The position numbers were made by a program, and so were the translations under genes. From an uncultured Alphaproteobacteria bacterium (GTDB lineage: Bacteria; Pseudomonadota; Alphaproteobacteria; HIMB59; GCA-002718135), in contig CABYHW010000001.1 of NCBI GenBank assembly GCA_902518705.1, forward strand, positions 50,270 to 114,269: a DNA stretch of 64,000 nt, in the 5' to 3' direction. Of this stretch, positions 11,714 through 22,946 are shown in pieces. Every line of letters starts with the position of its first letter. Position 1 is the first letter of the stretch. The notes beneath the pieces were generated by a model. The model did no database searches, was not told the origin of the DNA, and saw only the letters and a program-made list of their open reading frames with translations.

Positions 11714-12192
11714 TAAATTGTGTAAGGATTGTTAATTCCAAATAATCCTAAAATTTTTATCTCCTCTCTTTTCATTTTTTTAAATTCTAAATTTTTTTTA
11801 TGATTATATCCATTAATATGCAATAAACTATGGATTAATAGATGGTTAAAATGATCATATATGCTAATTTTATTCCTACGTATATATTTTTCAATAGTAT
11901 CAATTGAGAAAAAAATATCACAATATAAAATTTTTCCAACATTTTTATTTGAGTTCTTTGTAATAAAAGTAAGAACATCAGTATCTGTTTGTTTATTTTT
12001 ATAGGTTTTATTAAGTTTAATCATTTTTGATTTATCTGTTAAAATTATATTCAGTTCAAATTTATGATCTCTTTTAAAATAAGAGTTCATTTTATTTATA
12101 GTCTTTTTTGTAATAGTCTTAATTTTAGGTATTCGCCTTGACCATTTTTTTGATTCAGAAAAAAAATCAACTTTTATGTTTTTCATATGCAT
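11713..12192 (-). CDS. ybeY: Endoribonuclease YbeY
   Basis: HLLIHSLLHINGYNH motif, between phoH and corC. Confidence 0.93.
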   Translation of the reverse strand: MHMKNIKVDFFSESKKWSRRIPKIKTITKKTINKMNSYFKRDHKFELNIILTDKSKMIKLNKTYKNKQTDTDVLTFITKNSNKNVGKILYCDIFFSIDTIEKYIRRNKISIYDHFNHLLIHSLLHINGYNHKKNLEFKKMKREEIKILGLFGINNPYTI

Positions 12193-13126
12193 TAATAATT
12201 TTTTTGACTAAATCATGTCTAACGACATCCTTTTCTGATAATTCGATAAAACCTATATCGTTAACTTTATTTAATTTTTTTAATGCATCCTTAAGCCCGG
12301 AATCTTTTTCACTTACAAGATCGATTTGTGTAATATCTCCTACAACCACCATTTGACTATTTTTACCTAATCTAGTTAAAAACATTTTCATTTGTGTTTT
12401 TGTTGTATTTTGAGCTTCATCCAAAATTATAAAACAATCTTCAAGAGTTCTTCCTCTCATAAAGGCAATTGGTGCTATTTCTATTGTGTTGTTAAGTAAT
12501 TTTTTTTCAACCTGTTCATAGGGTAGCATTGAATATAAAGCATCATAGATAGGTCTCAAAAAAGGATCTACTTTTTCTTTTAAATCTCCAGGAAGAAAAC
12601 CTAATTTTTCTCCAGCTTCAACAGCTGGTCTGGATAAAATAATTTTATTTACTTTGCCATCTTGAAGGGCTGAAACTGCTTTAGCAACAGCAAGATAAGT
12701 CTTTCCTGTCCCAGCAGGACCAATAGCAAATGTAATATTTTTGGTATTTAGTAATTGAAGATATTTATTTTGTATTTCAGTTCTTGGTATAATTTTTCTT
12801 TTTTTAGTTTGAATAAATAAATCCATCTGTTTGTCTGACTTAATATTCATAGATATTAAACTTTTATTATCTCTAATTCTATCCTCATCTATTTCAGCAC
12901 CATTTTGTGCTTCTTTAAATAAGTTAAGAATAGTTTTCTTAGTTTCAAAAATTGATTTTTTATTACCTGATATTTTAATTTTATTTCCACGGTATTGGAT
13001 TTTAACTTGATTAATTTGTTCTATAAGAGATAAGTTTCTATCATTGATACCAAATAAGTTACTTAAAATTGTATTATCTTCTAATTCTAATTCTAAATTT
13101 TCGTTTTTATTTACTATATCTGACAT
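12167..13126 (-). CDS. phoH: PhoH family ATPase
   Basis: FAIGPAGTGKTYLAVAKAV and SRPAVEAGEKLGFLPGD. Confidence 0.95.
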   Translation of the reverse strand: MSDIVNKNENLELELEDNTILSNLFGINDRNLSLIEQINQVKIQYRGNKIKISGNKKSIFETKKTILNLFKEAQNGAEIDEDRIRDNKSLISMNIKSDKQMDLFIQTKKRKIIPRTEIQNKYLQLLNTKNITFAIGPAGTGKTYLAVAKAVSALQDGKVNKIILSRPAVEAGEKLGFLPGDLKEKVDPFLRPIYDALYSMLPYEQVEKKLLNNTIEIAPIAFMRGRTLEDCFIILDEAQNTTKTQMKMFLTRLGKNSQMVVVGDITQIDLVSEKDSGLKDALKKLNKVNDIGFIELSEKDVVRHDLVKKIINAYEKHKS

Positions 13127-14415
13127 TCAAGTGCAAAGTTAGTTGAGTTTGTAATTTTCACATTCATAATTTGATTTAAGAGATCTTTTTTAGAGTTAAT
13201 AAATGTACTTTGATTGTAGATTGTACGACCTATAAATTGATCTTTATGCCTGCCTACCTTTTCAAATAATACTTCCATCCCTTTATTAACAAATGATTTA
13301 TTAAAATTTATTTGTTGTTGTGTAAGTAAAGATTGCAAAGCGCTTAACCGAGCTTTTTTATCTAACAAACTAATATTATCTTTGTTTTGAGCAGGTGTTC
13401 CTGGTCTTGGACTATAAATAAATGAATAAGCAATAACAAAATTTACTTTTTCAATAAATTTCATTGTATGTTCAAAATCATTATCTGTTTCTTCCGGGAA
13501 ACCGACAATAAAATCTGATGAAAGAGCAATGTCAGGGCGAACATTTCTTATTTTTTCAACTATTCTTAAATAATCATCAACTGAATGTTTTCTGTTCATT
13601 TTTTTTAAAATTTTATCTGAGCCAGATTGAATGGGTAGATGAAGAAAAGGCATAAGTTTTGAATTATCAGCATGGGCATTTATGAGGGAATCTTTCATAT
13701 CTATAGGGTGGGATGTCATATATCTAATCCTTTTTATTTCTTCGATTTCACTGATTTTATTAATTAAGTAAGCTAGATCTTTTGATTTTCCATCTGATGC
13801 TACACCGTGGTAAGCATTAACATTTTGACCTAGCAAAATTATTTCTTTAATACCATTTGATACATATTTTTTTGTTTCTTCTACTATATCATCAACTGGT
13901 CTAGAAAATTCAGGTCCTCTTGTATATGGCACTACACAAAAAGAACAAAACTTATCACACCCTTCTTGAATAGATAAAAATTCAGAAGATAAATTAGAAG
14001 AATTGAAAATTAAGTTTTTAAATTTTTCATTTTGTAAAAACTCACTATTTTCAATTTCATCGACTTTATCAATCATATCAGGTAATTTGTGATAAGATTG
14101 AGGTCCAACGACATAATCAACTGAAGGAGATCTTTTTTTTATTTCAAGACCTTCAGCTTGAGCTACACAACCGGCAACTACTAATTTCATATTTTGTTTT
14201 TTGTCTTTAATTTTTTTTACTCTACCAATATCAGAATAAACTTTTTCAACTGCCTTTTCTCTAATATGACAAGTATTCAAAACAGTTAAATCTGCTTTAG
14301 AAATATCTTTTGTTATTTTATATCCCTTATTTGAGAACAAATCTTTAATACGATTACTATCATATACATTCATCTGACAGCCATAAGATTTTATATAAAT
14401 ATATTTATCAATCAT
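13114..14415 (-). CDS. miaB: tRNA-2-methylthio-N6-dimethylallyladenosine synthase
   Basis: [13 protein letters not shown], radical [18 protein letters not shown]. Confidence 0.97.
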   Translation of the reverse strand: MIDKYIYIKSYGCQMNVYDSNRIKDLFSNKGYKITKDISKADLTVLNTCHIREKAVEKVYSDIGRVKKIKDKKQNMKLVVAGCVAQAEGLEIKKRSPSVDYVVGPQSYHKLPDMIDKVDEIENSEFLQNEKFKNLIFNSSNLSSEFLSIQEGCDKFCSFCVVPYTRGPEFSRPVDDIVEETKKYVSNGIKEIILLGQNVNAYHGVASDGKSKDLAYLINKISEIEEIKRIRYMTSHPIDMKDSLINAHADNSKLMPFLHLPIQSGSDKILKKMNRKHSVDDYLRIVEKIRNVRPDIALSSDFIVGFPEETDNDFEHTMKFIEKVNFVIAYSFIYSPRPGTPAQNKDNISLLDKKARLSALQSLLTQQQINFNKSFVNKGMEVLFEKVGRHKDQFIGRTIYNQSTFINSKKDLLNQIMNVKITNSTNFALECQI

Positions 14416-14887
14416 TATTAATATTTTTTATGAAGCATTTAGCATGAATATTTTTGTCATTATACCTATAATAGTTATGTCTAAAATTTAAAAAGACAAA
14501 GTTGTTTTTTTGATAAAAATTTATTGCTTCTACATTATCTTCAGCAACTTCAATGAAAATCTTTGAAAAATTAAGATTATTTGTTTCAATATAATTTAAT
14601 AATTTTGTTGCAATTTTTTTTCTTCTTTGATGTTTTGATACAAATAAAATATGTAATTCTAAATTATATTCTTTATCATTTTTAATTGTATCACCAATTA
14701 AGACTCCTACAAGATTATTATCCTTAAAATATCCAAGAGAGTAATTATTATTTTTGCTAAAATGACTTTCAATATTTTTTATATTCCATCCTATGTTTTT
14801 AAAATAATTAAATTCATCACTATTATCATTTATAAAATTGATTATTGATAATAAGTGTTCTTTATTTATTAAACTAATTCTATTCAA
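14408..14887 (-). CDS. rimI: GNAT N-acetyltransferase, RimI-like
   Basis: [23 protein letters not shown] motif A; overlaps tsaB. Confidence 0.75.
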   Translation of the reverse strand: MNRISLINKEHLLSIINFINDNSDEFNYFKNIGWNIKNIESHFSKNNNYSLGYFKDNNLVGVLIGDTIKNDKEYNLELHILFVSKHQRRKKIATKLLNYIETNNLNFSKIFIEVAEDNVEAINFYQKNNFVFLNFRHNYYRYNDKNIHAKCFIKNINND

Positions 14888-15495
14888 TTTAGTAATTGAT
14901 TATTTGATATATATATTGGTTCAATAATAATATTTTTTTTAAACGTAAAATTATTGTAATTGTTGTAAAATTCTTCAAAAAAAGAAAACTTCATTTGTTC
15001 TAGTTCATTTTTTTCATTTATTTTACTTTTATTAAAAAGAATCAAATCGATATTTTTTGGAATTGAATATTTATTATTTTCAATTTTATAGTATTTCATG
15101 TTGTGATCTTTAGTTTTATAACAAAAAAATTTCTGATTATTAGAAGAGGTTATAAAAACTCCCAAATTTTTTTTGAAATGTTTTATTGCGTTAAAGTTTA
15201 AGATATCCTCAATAGTTAGTGGGTAATAAGGAATATTACGGGAAATCATAAGACCAGAAATAAATGCCGAACCAACCCTTAAACTTGTGTAAGAACCAGG
15301 ACCAATAGTTGTAGAAATTTTTTTGAGATTTTTAGTTAAATTTAATCGTTTATCTATTTCTATATAGGATTGTATTATATTATCACTTAACTTATCTGTT
15401 TCAGATTTAGTAATTTTCTGTTGTAATATTATTTTGTTGTCATCAATTACACAAAATTCTGGTATTGATGATATAATATCTAGAAATAACAACAT
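14884..15495 (-). CDS. tsaB: tRNA threonylcarbamoyladenosine biosynthesis protein TsaB
   Basis: LFLDIISS..., [23 protein letters not shown]. Confidence 0.88.
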   Translation of the reverse strand: MLLFLDIISSIPEFCVIDDNKIILQQKITKSETDKLSDNIIQSYIEIDKRLNLTKNLKKISTTIGPGSYTSLRVGSAFISGLMISRNIPYYPLTIEDILNFNAIKHFKKNLGVFITSSNNQKFFCYKTKDHNMKYYKIENNKYSIPKNIDLILFNKSKINEKNELEQMKFSFFEEFYNNYNNFTFKKNIIIEPIYISNNQLLN

Positions 15496-16525
15496 ATGAA
15501 ATTACATAACTACATTTTATTGCTATTTTTAAAAAGTATTTCTTTAATTTTTTTATTAGTAAGTAGTGCTTTTGCTAATGAAGTAAAAAAACTCAGCAAC
15601 TGTATTTATGTATCATAAATTTGGAGTTTCTAAATATCCCTCAACAAGTGTAACCATTGACCAACTTAATAGTCATATTGAAGAATTAACTAAAGAAAAA
15701 TATACTATTAAATCATTAGATTTTATTATTGATACAATTATTAATGATGGTGATCTTCCAGCAAATACTATTGGCATAAGTGTAGATGATGCTGATAAGT
15801 CTTTTTTAGAAGTGGGATGGCCTTTATTTAAAGAAAATAATATTCCCGTAACGTTATTTGTAACAACAGGGACGATTTCAAATAATAAAAAATATATTAA
15901 CTGGGATCAAATAAGAAAACTGAGAGAAGAAGGCGTAGTAATTGGTGCACACTCTCATACACATGCCCACATGCCAGATATTAGTATTGAAGAAGTAAGA
16001 GATGAAATAGAAACATCTAATAGAATCTTCTTAAAAGAGCTTGGGGAGATACCAACTTTATTTGCATTTCCTTATGGTGAGACAACAGATGAAATAATTG
16101 AATTAGTAAAAGAATTTAAATTTAAGGTTGCTTTTGGTCAGCATTCAGGAATAATTAATGAAACTTCTAACATGTATTATTTACCGAGATTTTCATTAAA
16201 TGAAAGGTATGGTGAAATAGATAGAGTAAAATTTGCTGCTTCTTCTAAAGGATTAGGAGTTTATGACTTTATACCTCAAAATCCAACTATTAAACAAAAC
16301 CCACCATTCATAGGTTTCTCTCTTCTAGATGATAAAAAAGTTAAATCTCTAGATTGTTTTATATTTGATAGCAAAGGGCAAGTTGATAGAGAAATTTATA
16401 AATTTAACGAAAGAATTGAAATAAGACTTTCACGAGAATTAACACCTGGAAGATCTAGAATGAATTGTACTGTTAAAGATGGTGAAGGTAATTGGAGATG
16501 GTTTGGTCACCAATTTTATTTTTAA
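15496..16525 (+). CDS. Polysaccharide deacetylase family protein; signal-peptide part is separated from the catalytic ORF by an apparent frameshift
   Basis: Catalytic ORF 15608-16525 has MYHKFG...GISVDDADKSF...IGAHSHTHAHM...FAFPYGE. An ATG at 15496 encodes MKLHNYILLLFLKSISLIFLLVSSAFANEVKK (signal peptide). The two frames join if one A is removed from the A7 run at 15585-15591. Confidence 0.85.
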
Positions 16526-17509
16526 TTAATAAGAAATAGTTTTTTGATCAAAGATAGCAAAGTTATTAGTTTTAATAACTTGTCTTATTGTTTTAATATA
16601 ATTTTCATCTTCTGCGTAAGTGCTTAATTCATTAACAAGTAAGTTAACATTGGAAAAATTATTTCTTTTTCTCATAATATTCCGGATATCACGAAAATCT
16701 TCATATGCATAATGAGAGTTAATATTATCAAAATATGATTCAACACTGTTACTATATGAGCTAAATGATTTGATTAGATGAGTATCACCATTTTCTCTTT
16801 CAAGTGGGATAACGCCTTCCGAGTCATCATAAGTGTATTCCCCAAAAAGTGCGTTGTATTCTTTTGCAAATCTAGACTTACCCCATCCGCTTTCAATTAC
16901 TGCTTGGGCTAATACTATTGAATTAGGTATTACATCAACGTTTGAAAGTATTTCGTCAACTAAATCTAGTTTGTGTTTATTTTGATACTTAATATTATAC
17001 TTTTGAGCAATATCATTAAGTTTTCTTATTTCATTATTATTGAGAGTTCTAAAAGTTTCTAACTTACCTTTGAGCTCATTAACGAAACTTCTAATCATTA
17101 AAATATTTTGATTTTCATTGATAATTATTGGTAAAACAGTTTTTACGAATTCTTTTTTATTTGAATCAAGGTAATCAAAGTCTTTATCTGATAATGTTAA
17201 CTGCAAACTGGGATTGTTTTGCTCTTCAATCTTTGAAGTGATAATAGGATTAATAGGCTTTATTCTTACTTTAACAATTAATTTTTCATTCACTATTTCT
17301 GTAATAGGAGGGCCCTTAAGGGTAATTTCCTTTTCAGATGGTGTAATTTCTTTTTCAGAATATAATTTGTTTATTTGATTTGCGGTTTGAATGTTATTCT
17401 TACTATTGACAGTGTTATTTTCTACAAAGCCAACAAAGCCATTGCTTATAAAAATTAATCCAAGAAGTAATAGAGGAAAGCAAAAAAAATTATACAGTCT
17501 ATCCATCAA
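16526..17509 (-). CDS. Bax-like / glucosaminidase-domain membrane-anchored protein
   Basis: SIVLAQAVIESGWGKSRFAKEYNALFGEYTY...SFSSYSNSVESYFDNINSHYAYEDFR; N-terminal TM. Confidence 0.85.
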   Translation of the reverse strand: MMDRLYNFFCFPLLLLGLIFISNGFVGFVENNTVNSKNNIQTANQINKLYSEKEITPSEKEITLKGPPITEIVNEKLIVKVRIKPINPIITSKIEEQNNPSLQLTLSDKDFDYLDSNKKEFVKTVLPIIINENQNILMIRSFVNELKGKLETFRTLNNNEIRKLNDIAQKYNIKYQNKHKLDLVDEILSNVDVIPNSIVLAQAVIESGWGKSRFAKEYNALFGEYTYDDSEGVIPLERENGDTHLIKSFSSYSNSVESYFDNINSHYAYEDFRDIRNIMRKRNNFSNVNLLVNELSTYAEDENYIKTIRQVIKTNNFAIFDQKTISY

Positions 17510-18068
17510 TAGGCCTTACTTCTTGTACTTCTGGAACATAGTGCTTTAGCATATTTTCGATACCCATTTTTAAAGTAGCAGTTGAACTTGGACAACCTGA
17601 ACAAGCACCTTGCATGTGGAGATATACGACACCATCCTTAAAACTATCATAAATAATATCACCGCCATCCATAGCAACAGCTGGTCTTACTCGTGTATCC
17701 AGTAATTCTTTAATTTGTTTTACAATATCGGTATCGTTTTCATCAATCTCTAATGATTTATCTTCACCTTTTTTAGTAATATTGATTGTTGCATCTCCAG
17801 AATTATAATGATCCATTATTGAACCTAAGATTAACGGCTTCATAACTTGCCAATCTAAAGATTGATTTTTTGTAATAGTAATAAAATCACTTCCAAAAAA
17901 CACTCCTTCAACTCCCTCGACATCAAATAAGCGTTTTGCAAATGGTGAGTCAGCTGCTTCATCAATATTTTGGAAAAAGGCCGTGCCATCATCCATAACA
18001 ACCTTACCGGGTAGAAATTTTAATGTTTGTGGATTCGGAGTTTGTTCAGTTTGTATAAACATATGCAC
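17499..18068 (-). CDS. NifU family Fe-S scaffold protein (Nfu-N + NifU domain)
   Basis: MFIQTEQTPNPQTLKFLPGK and MQGACSGCPSSTATLKMGIENML. Confidence 0.94.
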   Translation of the reverse strand: MHMFIQTEQTPNPQTLKFLPGKVVMDDGTAFFQNIDEAADSPFAKRLFDVEGVEGVFFGSDFITITKNQSLDWQVMKPLILGSIMDHYNSGDATINITKKGEDKSLEIDENDTDIVKQIKELLDTRVRPAVAMDGGDIIYDSFKDGVVYLHMQGACSGCPSSTATLKMGIENMLKHYVPEVQEVRPIDG

Positions 18069-18135
18069 TATATATAGTTATTAATATGTCTTTAGTATGA
18101 ATTTTCTAAAAAAAAATTTAAAATTTGGGGAATTT

Positions 18136-19143
18136 TTAGGACAAAAAACCAATAATTTCTTTAGTTTTTTGCAAAACAGGTTCTGCTACTGCTATAGCAT
18201 TCTCTTTACCCTGATTTAAAATAGAATCGATGTAAGAAACATCACTCATGAGTTTATTCATTTCACTCGTAATGGGCTCTAATTTAGATACAGATAAATC
18301 GGCTAAATCTTTTTTAAAGGTGGAAAATTCTTTCCCTGCATAATCTTTTATAATACTCTCAATAGATGTGTCTTGTAAAGAAGCAAAAATCGAGATTAGG
18401 TTTTCAGCTTCTGGTCTTTTTTCTAAACCAGTTTTATCTTGTGGTAATGGTTCAGGATCTGTTTTAGCTTTTTTAATCTTTTGTGTAATATTTTCTGCTG
18501 TATCAGTTAACATGATTCTGGAATAATCAGAAGGATCTGATTTACTCATTTTTTTTGACCCATCGCGGAGACTCATCACTCTTGTAGCCTCTCCTAAAAT
18601 TAATGGTTCAGGAATAGGAAAAAAATCTGTCTTAAAATCATTATTAAATTTTTGTGCAATATCTCTTGTTAACTCTAAATGTTGTTTTTGATCATCACCT
18701 ACAGGAACGTGTGTTGCTAAATAAATTAATATATCTGCTGCCATTAATGTTGGATATGAAAATAAACCAACAGAAACATTCTCACTATTCTTTCCGGCCT
18801 TATCTTTAAATTGTGTCATGCGGTTTAACCATCCCATCCTCGCAACACAATTAAACAACCATCCAAGTTGTGCATGTTGAGGAACTTGTGATTGAACAAA
18901 AATATTATTTTTTTTTGGATCAATACCAGAGGCAATAAAAGCTGCAGTTACTTCTCGTGTTTTATTTGCTAAAACTTTAGGGTCTTGCCAAACGGTAATG
19001 GCATGTAAATCAACAACACAAAAAAAACATTCGTATTCTTTTTGAAGAGTAACAAAATTTTTTATGGCACCAAGATAATTTCCTAAATGGAGATCACCAG
19101 ATGGTTGAACGCCGGATAAAATTCTTTTTGTTGGTTTTTCCAT
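18136..19143 (-). CDS. trpS: Tryptophan--tRNA ligase
   Basis: [27 protein letters not shown]. Confidence 0.98.
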   Translation of the reverse strand: MEKPTKRILSGVQPSGDLHLGNYLGAIKNFVTLQKEYECFFCVVDLHAITVWQDPKVLANKTREVTAAFIASGIDPKKNNIFVQSQVPQHAQLGWLFNCVARMGWLNRMTQFKDKAGKNSENVSVGLFSYPTLMAADILIYLATHVPVGDDQKQHLELTRDIAQKFNNDFKTDFFPIPEPLILGEATRVMSLRDGSKKMSKSDPSDYSRIMLTDTAENITQKIKKAKTDPEPLPQDKTGLEKRPEAENLISIFASLQDTSIESIIKDYAGKEFSTFKKDLADLSVSKLEPITSEMNKLMSDVSYIDSILNQGKENAIAVAEPVLQKTKEIIGFLS

Positions 19144-19144
19144 T

Positions 19145-20692
19145 TTATTTTTTTAAATATTCTCTTAACTGATTTACCGATAGGACTTTTAACACAATTA
19201 CTAATCCAAAATAAATAATTATAGCTAAAAAGATAATCAGAAGTAAAAGCGCGGAGTTTAATAACACTGAATTACCGCTAATATTAGTAAAGAACAGTCC
19301 ATTTAATAAGTATATTCCTACAAATAATAGGGACGAACTTAGTAAAATTTTAATGGAATTCCTTACTAATAGATCATCAAATTTCATATGATTCCTAATA
19401 GCTAAAAAGAGGTATAATAATAATGCATTTATCCATGCACTAATTGCTGTTGCAACAGCAATACCCATTTCTCTCATTGATCCAATTAAAAGTAGCGATA
19501 AGACAACGTTAGTAATCACACTGACAATAGATATGTATAGTGGTGATTTAGTATCTTCTCTTGCAAAGAAACAAGAAACTAAAACTTTAATTATAATGTA
19601 TGCAGGTAGACCTAAGGCAAAGTAACTTAATACTTTAGCAGTATAAAAAGTATCTTCTGCTACAAAGGCACCTCGTTCAAATAAAATTTGGATAATGGGT
19701 TCCGCTAAAATAAATAATCCAATGGCTGATGGTAAAGAAATTAATAACGAAAATTCAATAGATCTATTTTGAATATTATTTGTTGTTTCGTGATCTGATT
19801 GTTTAATAGCTTTTGATAAACTTGGTAAAAGAACTATGCCAAGTGCTATTCCAAATATAGCAAGTGGTAATTGGTTAAGACGATCCGCATAATAAATATG
19901 ACTGATTGCACCAACGGGTAAAAAAGAAGCAATAATAGTTCCAATAACAATATTTAATTGAATAACACCTGAACCAACAACACCTGGTAAAAATAATTTG
20001 AAAAACTTTTTTAATTTTTCATTTAAAACTGGAAGGATAATACGTGGTCGATAAAAATTTAAAACCGCTCTGTATAAATATAAAAATTGTAAAACTCCTC
20101 CTATTAATACACCATACGATAATGCGTGACCTGCAGTTGTCACAAAAGGTGTTAAAAAGAATAATGACAGAATAAAACTTATATTTAAAATAGCAGGAGC
20201 AAATGCACCAGCGGCGAAACGTTCATGAACATTATTAATTGAAGCAAAGTGAGCAGCTAAGGATATAAAAATAATATAGGGGAAAATTATTTTTCCAAAA
20301 TGCACAGCAAGTTCATAGGCTTCTTTATTATCAGTAAAACCAGGTGCTAAAACTTGAATGATATAAGGCATCCCAAAGAAGAAAATGATCGTTAAAACGA
20401 CCGTAGCAAATAGTAACATTGAGGTTGTGTTTTCAACAAAATCAGAAGCCTCGCGTTCATCTTTTGGATTGAGAACAACACCTGAGAAAACAGGGATTAA
20501 TGCAGCACTGTATGCTCCTTCTGCTAGGACACGACGAAAGAAATTAGGAATACGAAATGCTACGAAGAATGCGTCAGCAATGACTGTCGATCCAAGATAT
20601 CTTGCTATTAATATGTCTCGAATAAAACCTAATACTCGACTTAAAAATGTATAGAAGCTGACAGTAAAGAATGATCTAAAAAGACTCTTCAT
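19145..20692 (-). CDS. murJ: Lipid II flippase MurJ
   Basis: MVIN family: [55 protein letters not shown]. Confidence 0.96.
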   Translation of the reverse strand: MKSLFRSFFTVSFYTFLSRVLGFIRDILIARYLGSTVIADAFFVAFRIPNFFRRVLAEGAYSAALIPVFSGVVLNPKDEREASDFVENTTSMLLFATVVLTIIFFFGMPYIIQVLAPGFTDNKEAYELAVHFGKIIFPYIIFISLAAHFASINNVHERFAAGAFAPAILNISFILSLFFLTPFVTTAGHALSYGVLIGGVLQFLYLYRAVLNFYRPRIILPVLNEKLKKFFKLFLPGVVGSGVIQLNIVIGTIIASFLPVGAISHIYYADRLNQLPLAIFGIALGIVLLPSLSKAIKQSDHETTNNIQNRSIEFSLLISLPSAIGLFILAEPIIQILFERGAFVAEDTFYTAKVLSYFALGLPAYIIIKVLVSCFFAREDTKSPLYISIVSVITNVVLSLLLIGSMREMGIAVATAISAWINALLLYLFLAIRNHMKFDDLLVRNSIKILLSSSLLFVGIYLLNGLFFTNISGNSVLLNSALLLLIIFLAIIIYFGLVIVLKVLSVNQLREYLKK

Positions 20693-20746
20693 ATGGTGGT
20701 TTTATAGTTTGGTAAGTGATTTGTATAAGTGAAATTTATGGCTTAA

Positions 20747-21430
20747 TTACGAGCCAAAACAATATCCTGCTGATCTCACGGTTCTTATAAAATCTTCTTT
20801 TACGTCATTATTAATGGCCTTTCGCAGTCTTCTTATATGAACATCAACTGTTCGAGGTTCTACATGGGCCTCATTTTTCCAAACATGATTAAGTAATTGT
20901 TCGCGGCTAAAGACACGACCAATATTTTCCATGAAGAAAGCTAATAAATTAAATTCTGTTGGACCAAGATGAAGAGTTTCTCCATCTCGTGATGCTGAGT
21001 GAGATACAAGGTCAATTACTATTCCTTTATAAGTTAAAACTTCATCTACAAACATTGGTCTAATTCGTCGAAGAACAGCTTTTACTCTTGCCACTAATTC
21101 GTTAACCGAAAAAGGTTTTGTTATGTAATCATCTGCTCCAGTTTCTAAGCCACGAAGTTTATCTTCTTCTTCGCCTTTTGCTGTTAACATTATGATAGGA
21201 ATATTCTTATGTTCTTTATTTTTTCTAATTCTTCTACAAAGTTCAATTCCTGATAGTTTAGGTAACATCCAATCAAGAATAATTATGTCAGGTGGTTTAT
21301 ATAATATTTTTTCTAAAGCAGTTTCACCGTCCGTTGCAGTATCTATTTTATATCCTTCTTTATTAAAATTAAATTTAAGAAGATCTAGTAATGCTTCTTC
21401 ATCTTCGACGATAAGCATTTTTAGTTTCAT
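20747..21430 (-). CDS. phoB: Phosphate regulon response regulator PhoB
   Basis: REC + winged-helix, RPMFVDEVLTYKGIVIDL...RTVDVHIRRLRKAINNDVKEDFIRTVRSAGYCF; downstream of phoU. Confidence 0.95.
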   Translation of the reverse strand: MKLKMLIVEDEEALLDLLKFNFNKEGYKIDTATDGETALEKILYKPPDIIILDWMLPKLSGIELCRRIRKNKEHKNIPIIMLTAKGEEEDKLRGLETGADDYITKPFSVNELVARVKAVLRRIRPMFVDEVLTYKGIVIDLVSHSASRDGETLHLGPTEFNLLAFFMENIGRVFSREQLLNHVWKNEAHVEPRTVDVHIRRLRKAINNDVKEDFIRTVRSAGYCFGS

Positions 21431-21452
21431 GAATCTCTACTATTAAATTTTT

Positions 21453-21470
21453 GTTACAATTCTATTACAA
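21453..21470 (-). promoter_or_regulatory. Pho-box-like site upstream of phoB
   Basis: Minus strand TTGTAAT-AGAA-TTGTAAC, 7-4-7 direct repeat between phoU stop and phoB start. Confidence 0.6.
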
Positions 21471-21471
21471 T

Positions 21472-22182
21472 TTATTTTTTCTTTGGAAGAATTGCTTCCC
21501 AGGTTGGGTCTGGATTACCATCAAATAGGGGCTCACCAGAAACTGCATAATAAATATCTTCAGCTATATTTTGTACATAATCACCAATTCGCTCTAGGTC
21601 TTTAACCATATATAAAAGACTTGTACATGCTGTGATTCTTTTTGGTTCTTCCATCATGTAGGTTAATAGTTGTCTTAATATTCCAAGATATTCTTCATCA
21701 ATTTGTCTATCCATTAACCAAACTTTTTTTGCGGCTTGATCTGAAAATTCTAAAAAAGCTTTTATTACTTCACTAATCATTATATTTACTTGTGCACCCA
21801 TATTAATAATATCTCTCGAAGGTTTTTCTGGCAAAACTATTTCTGCTACTGCTACTCTTTTGGCAATATTTGTTGCATGATCTCCTATTCTTTCTAGATC
21901 TTTATTGATTTTAATTGCTGAAAAAATTGTTCGTAAGTCTGCAGCCATCGGTTGTCTTTTGCCAAGTATTTCAACTAAGCTTTGATCAAGAGTATTATAT
22001 GCTTTATCAATTACATCATCGTTTTCTATAATTTTTTCTGCAAATTCTGTATCTTTATCCTTTAAACATTGAAGTGAGTCTTTTAGTTGATTTTCAACTA
22101 AACTGCCCATATCAACAATATTATTTTTAATGTCTCTAATTTCTTCATCATATGATTTTACAATATGTCCTTCTTGTTTCAT
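21472..22182 (-). CDS. phoU: Phosphate signalling complex protein PhoU
   Basis: Two PhoU repeats; directly after pstB. Confidence 0.95.
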   Translation of the reverse strand: MKQEGHIVKSYDEEIRDIKNNIVDMGSLVENQLKDSLQCLKDKDTEFAEKIIENDDVIDKAYNTLDQSLVEILGKRQPMAADLRTIFSAIKINKDLERIGDHATNIAKRVAVAEIVLPEKPSRDIINMGAQVNIMISEVIKAFLEFSDQAAKKVWLMDRQIDEEYLGILRQLLTYMMEEPKRITACTSLLYMVKDLERIGDYVQNIAEDIYYAVSGEPLFDGNPDPTWEAILPKKK

Positions 22183-22943
22183 TAACCAAATCTCCCTGTA
22201 ATGTAATCCTGTGTTTTTGTATTATCAGGATTTGTAAAAATTTTGTTTGTCTCACCCGTTTCTATTAATTCTCCTAAATGGAAGAAACATGTTTTCTGCG
22301 AAACCCTGGCTGCCTGTTGCATAGAATGAGTTACTATAATAATTGTATAGTTTAATCTTAACTCATCAATTAATTCTTCTATAATAGCAGTTGCTATTGG
22401 ATCTAAAGCAGAGCAAGGTTCATCCATTAGGATTATTTCAGGATTAACAGCAATTGCTCTTGCAATACATAATCGTTGTTGTTGACCGCCTGATAAACTT
22501 GTTCCAGGTTCATTTAATCGATCTTTTACTTCATCAAATAGACCTGCCTTTTTTAATGATGAATGTACAATTTCTTCTAATTCATTTTTTGAGTCAACTA
22601 AACCATGTATAGTTGGGCCATAAGCAACATTATCAAAAATAGATTTAGGAAAAGGATTTGGTTTTTGAAATACCATTCCAATTTTAGATCTTAGACTTAC
22701 AACATCGGTTTTTTCACTAATAATTTCTTCGTTATCTACTTTTATTGATCCCGATACTTTACATATTTCAATTAAATCATTCATTCTGTTTATACATCTT
22801 AAGAAAGTTGATTTACCACATCCTGAAGGACCGATTAATGCCGTAACTTCTTTCTCCTTGATATCCATTGAGATTCCAAAAAGAGCTTGTTTGGATCCAT
22901 AATATACATCTACACCATTTGCCAATATTTTAGAGTTACTCAT
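22182..22943 (-). CDS. pstB: Phosphate ABC transporter ATP-binding protein
   Basis: [38 protein letters not shown]. Confidence 0.97.
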   Translation of the reverse strand: MSNSKILANGVDVYYGSKQALFGISMDIKEKEVTALIGPSGCGKSTFLRCINRMNDLIEICKVSGSIKVDNEEIISEKTDVVSLRSKIGMVFQKPNPFPKSIFDNVAYGPTIHGLVDSKNELEEIVHSSLKKAGLFDEVKDRLNEPGTSLSGGQQQRLCIARAIAVNPEIILMDEPCSALDPIATAIIEELIDELRLNYTIIIVTHSMQQAARVSQKTCFFHLGELIETGETNKIFTNPDNTKTQDYITGRFG

Positions 22944-22946
22944 GTT

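Noticed and set aside
20385-20654. 89-aa plus-strand ORF inside murJ
   Set aside because: Antisense shadow ORF of a confident gene
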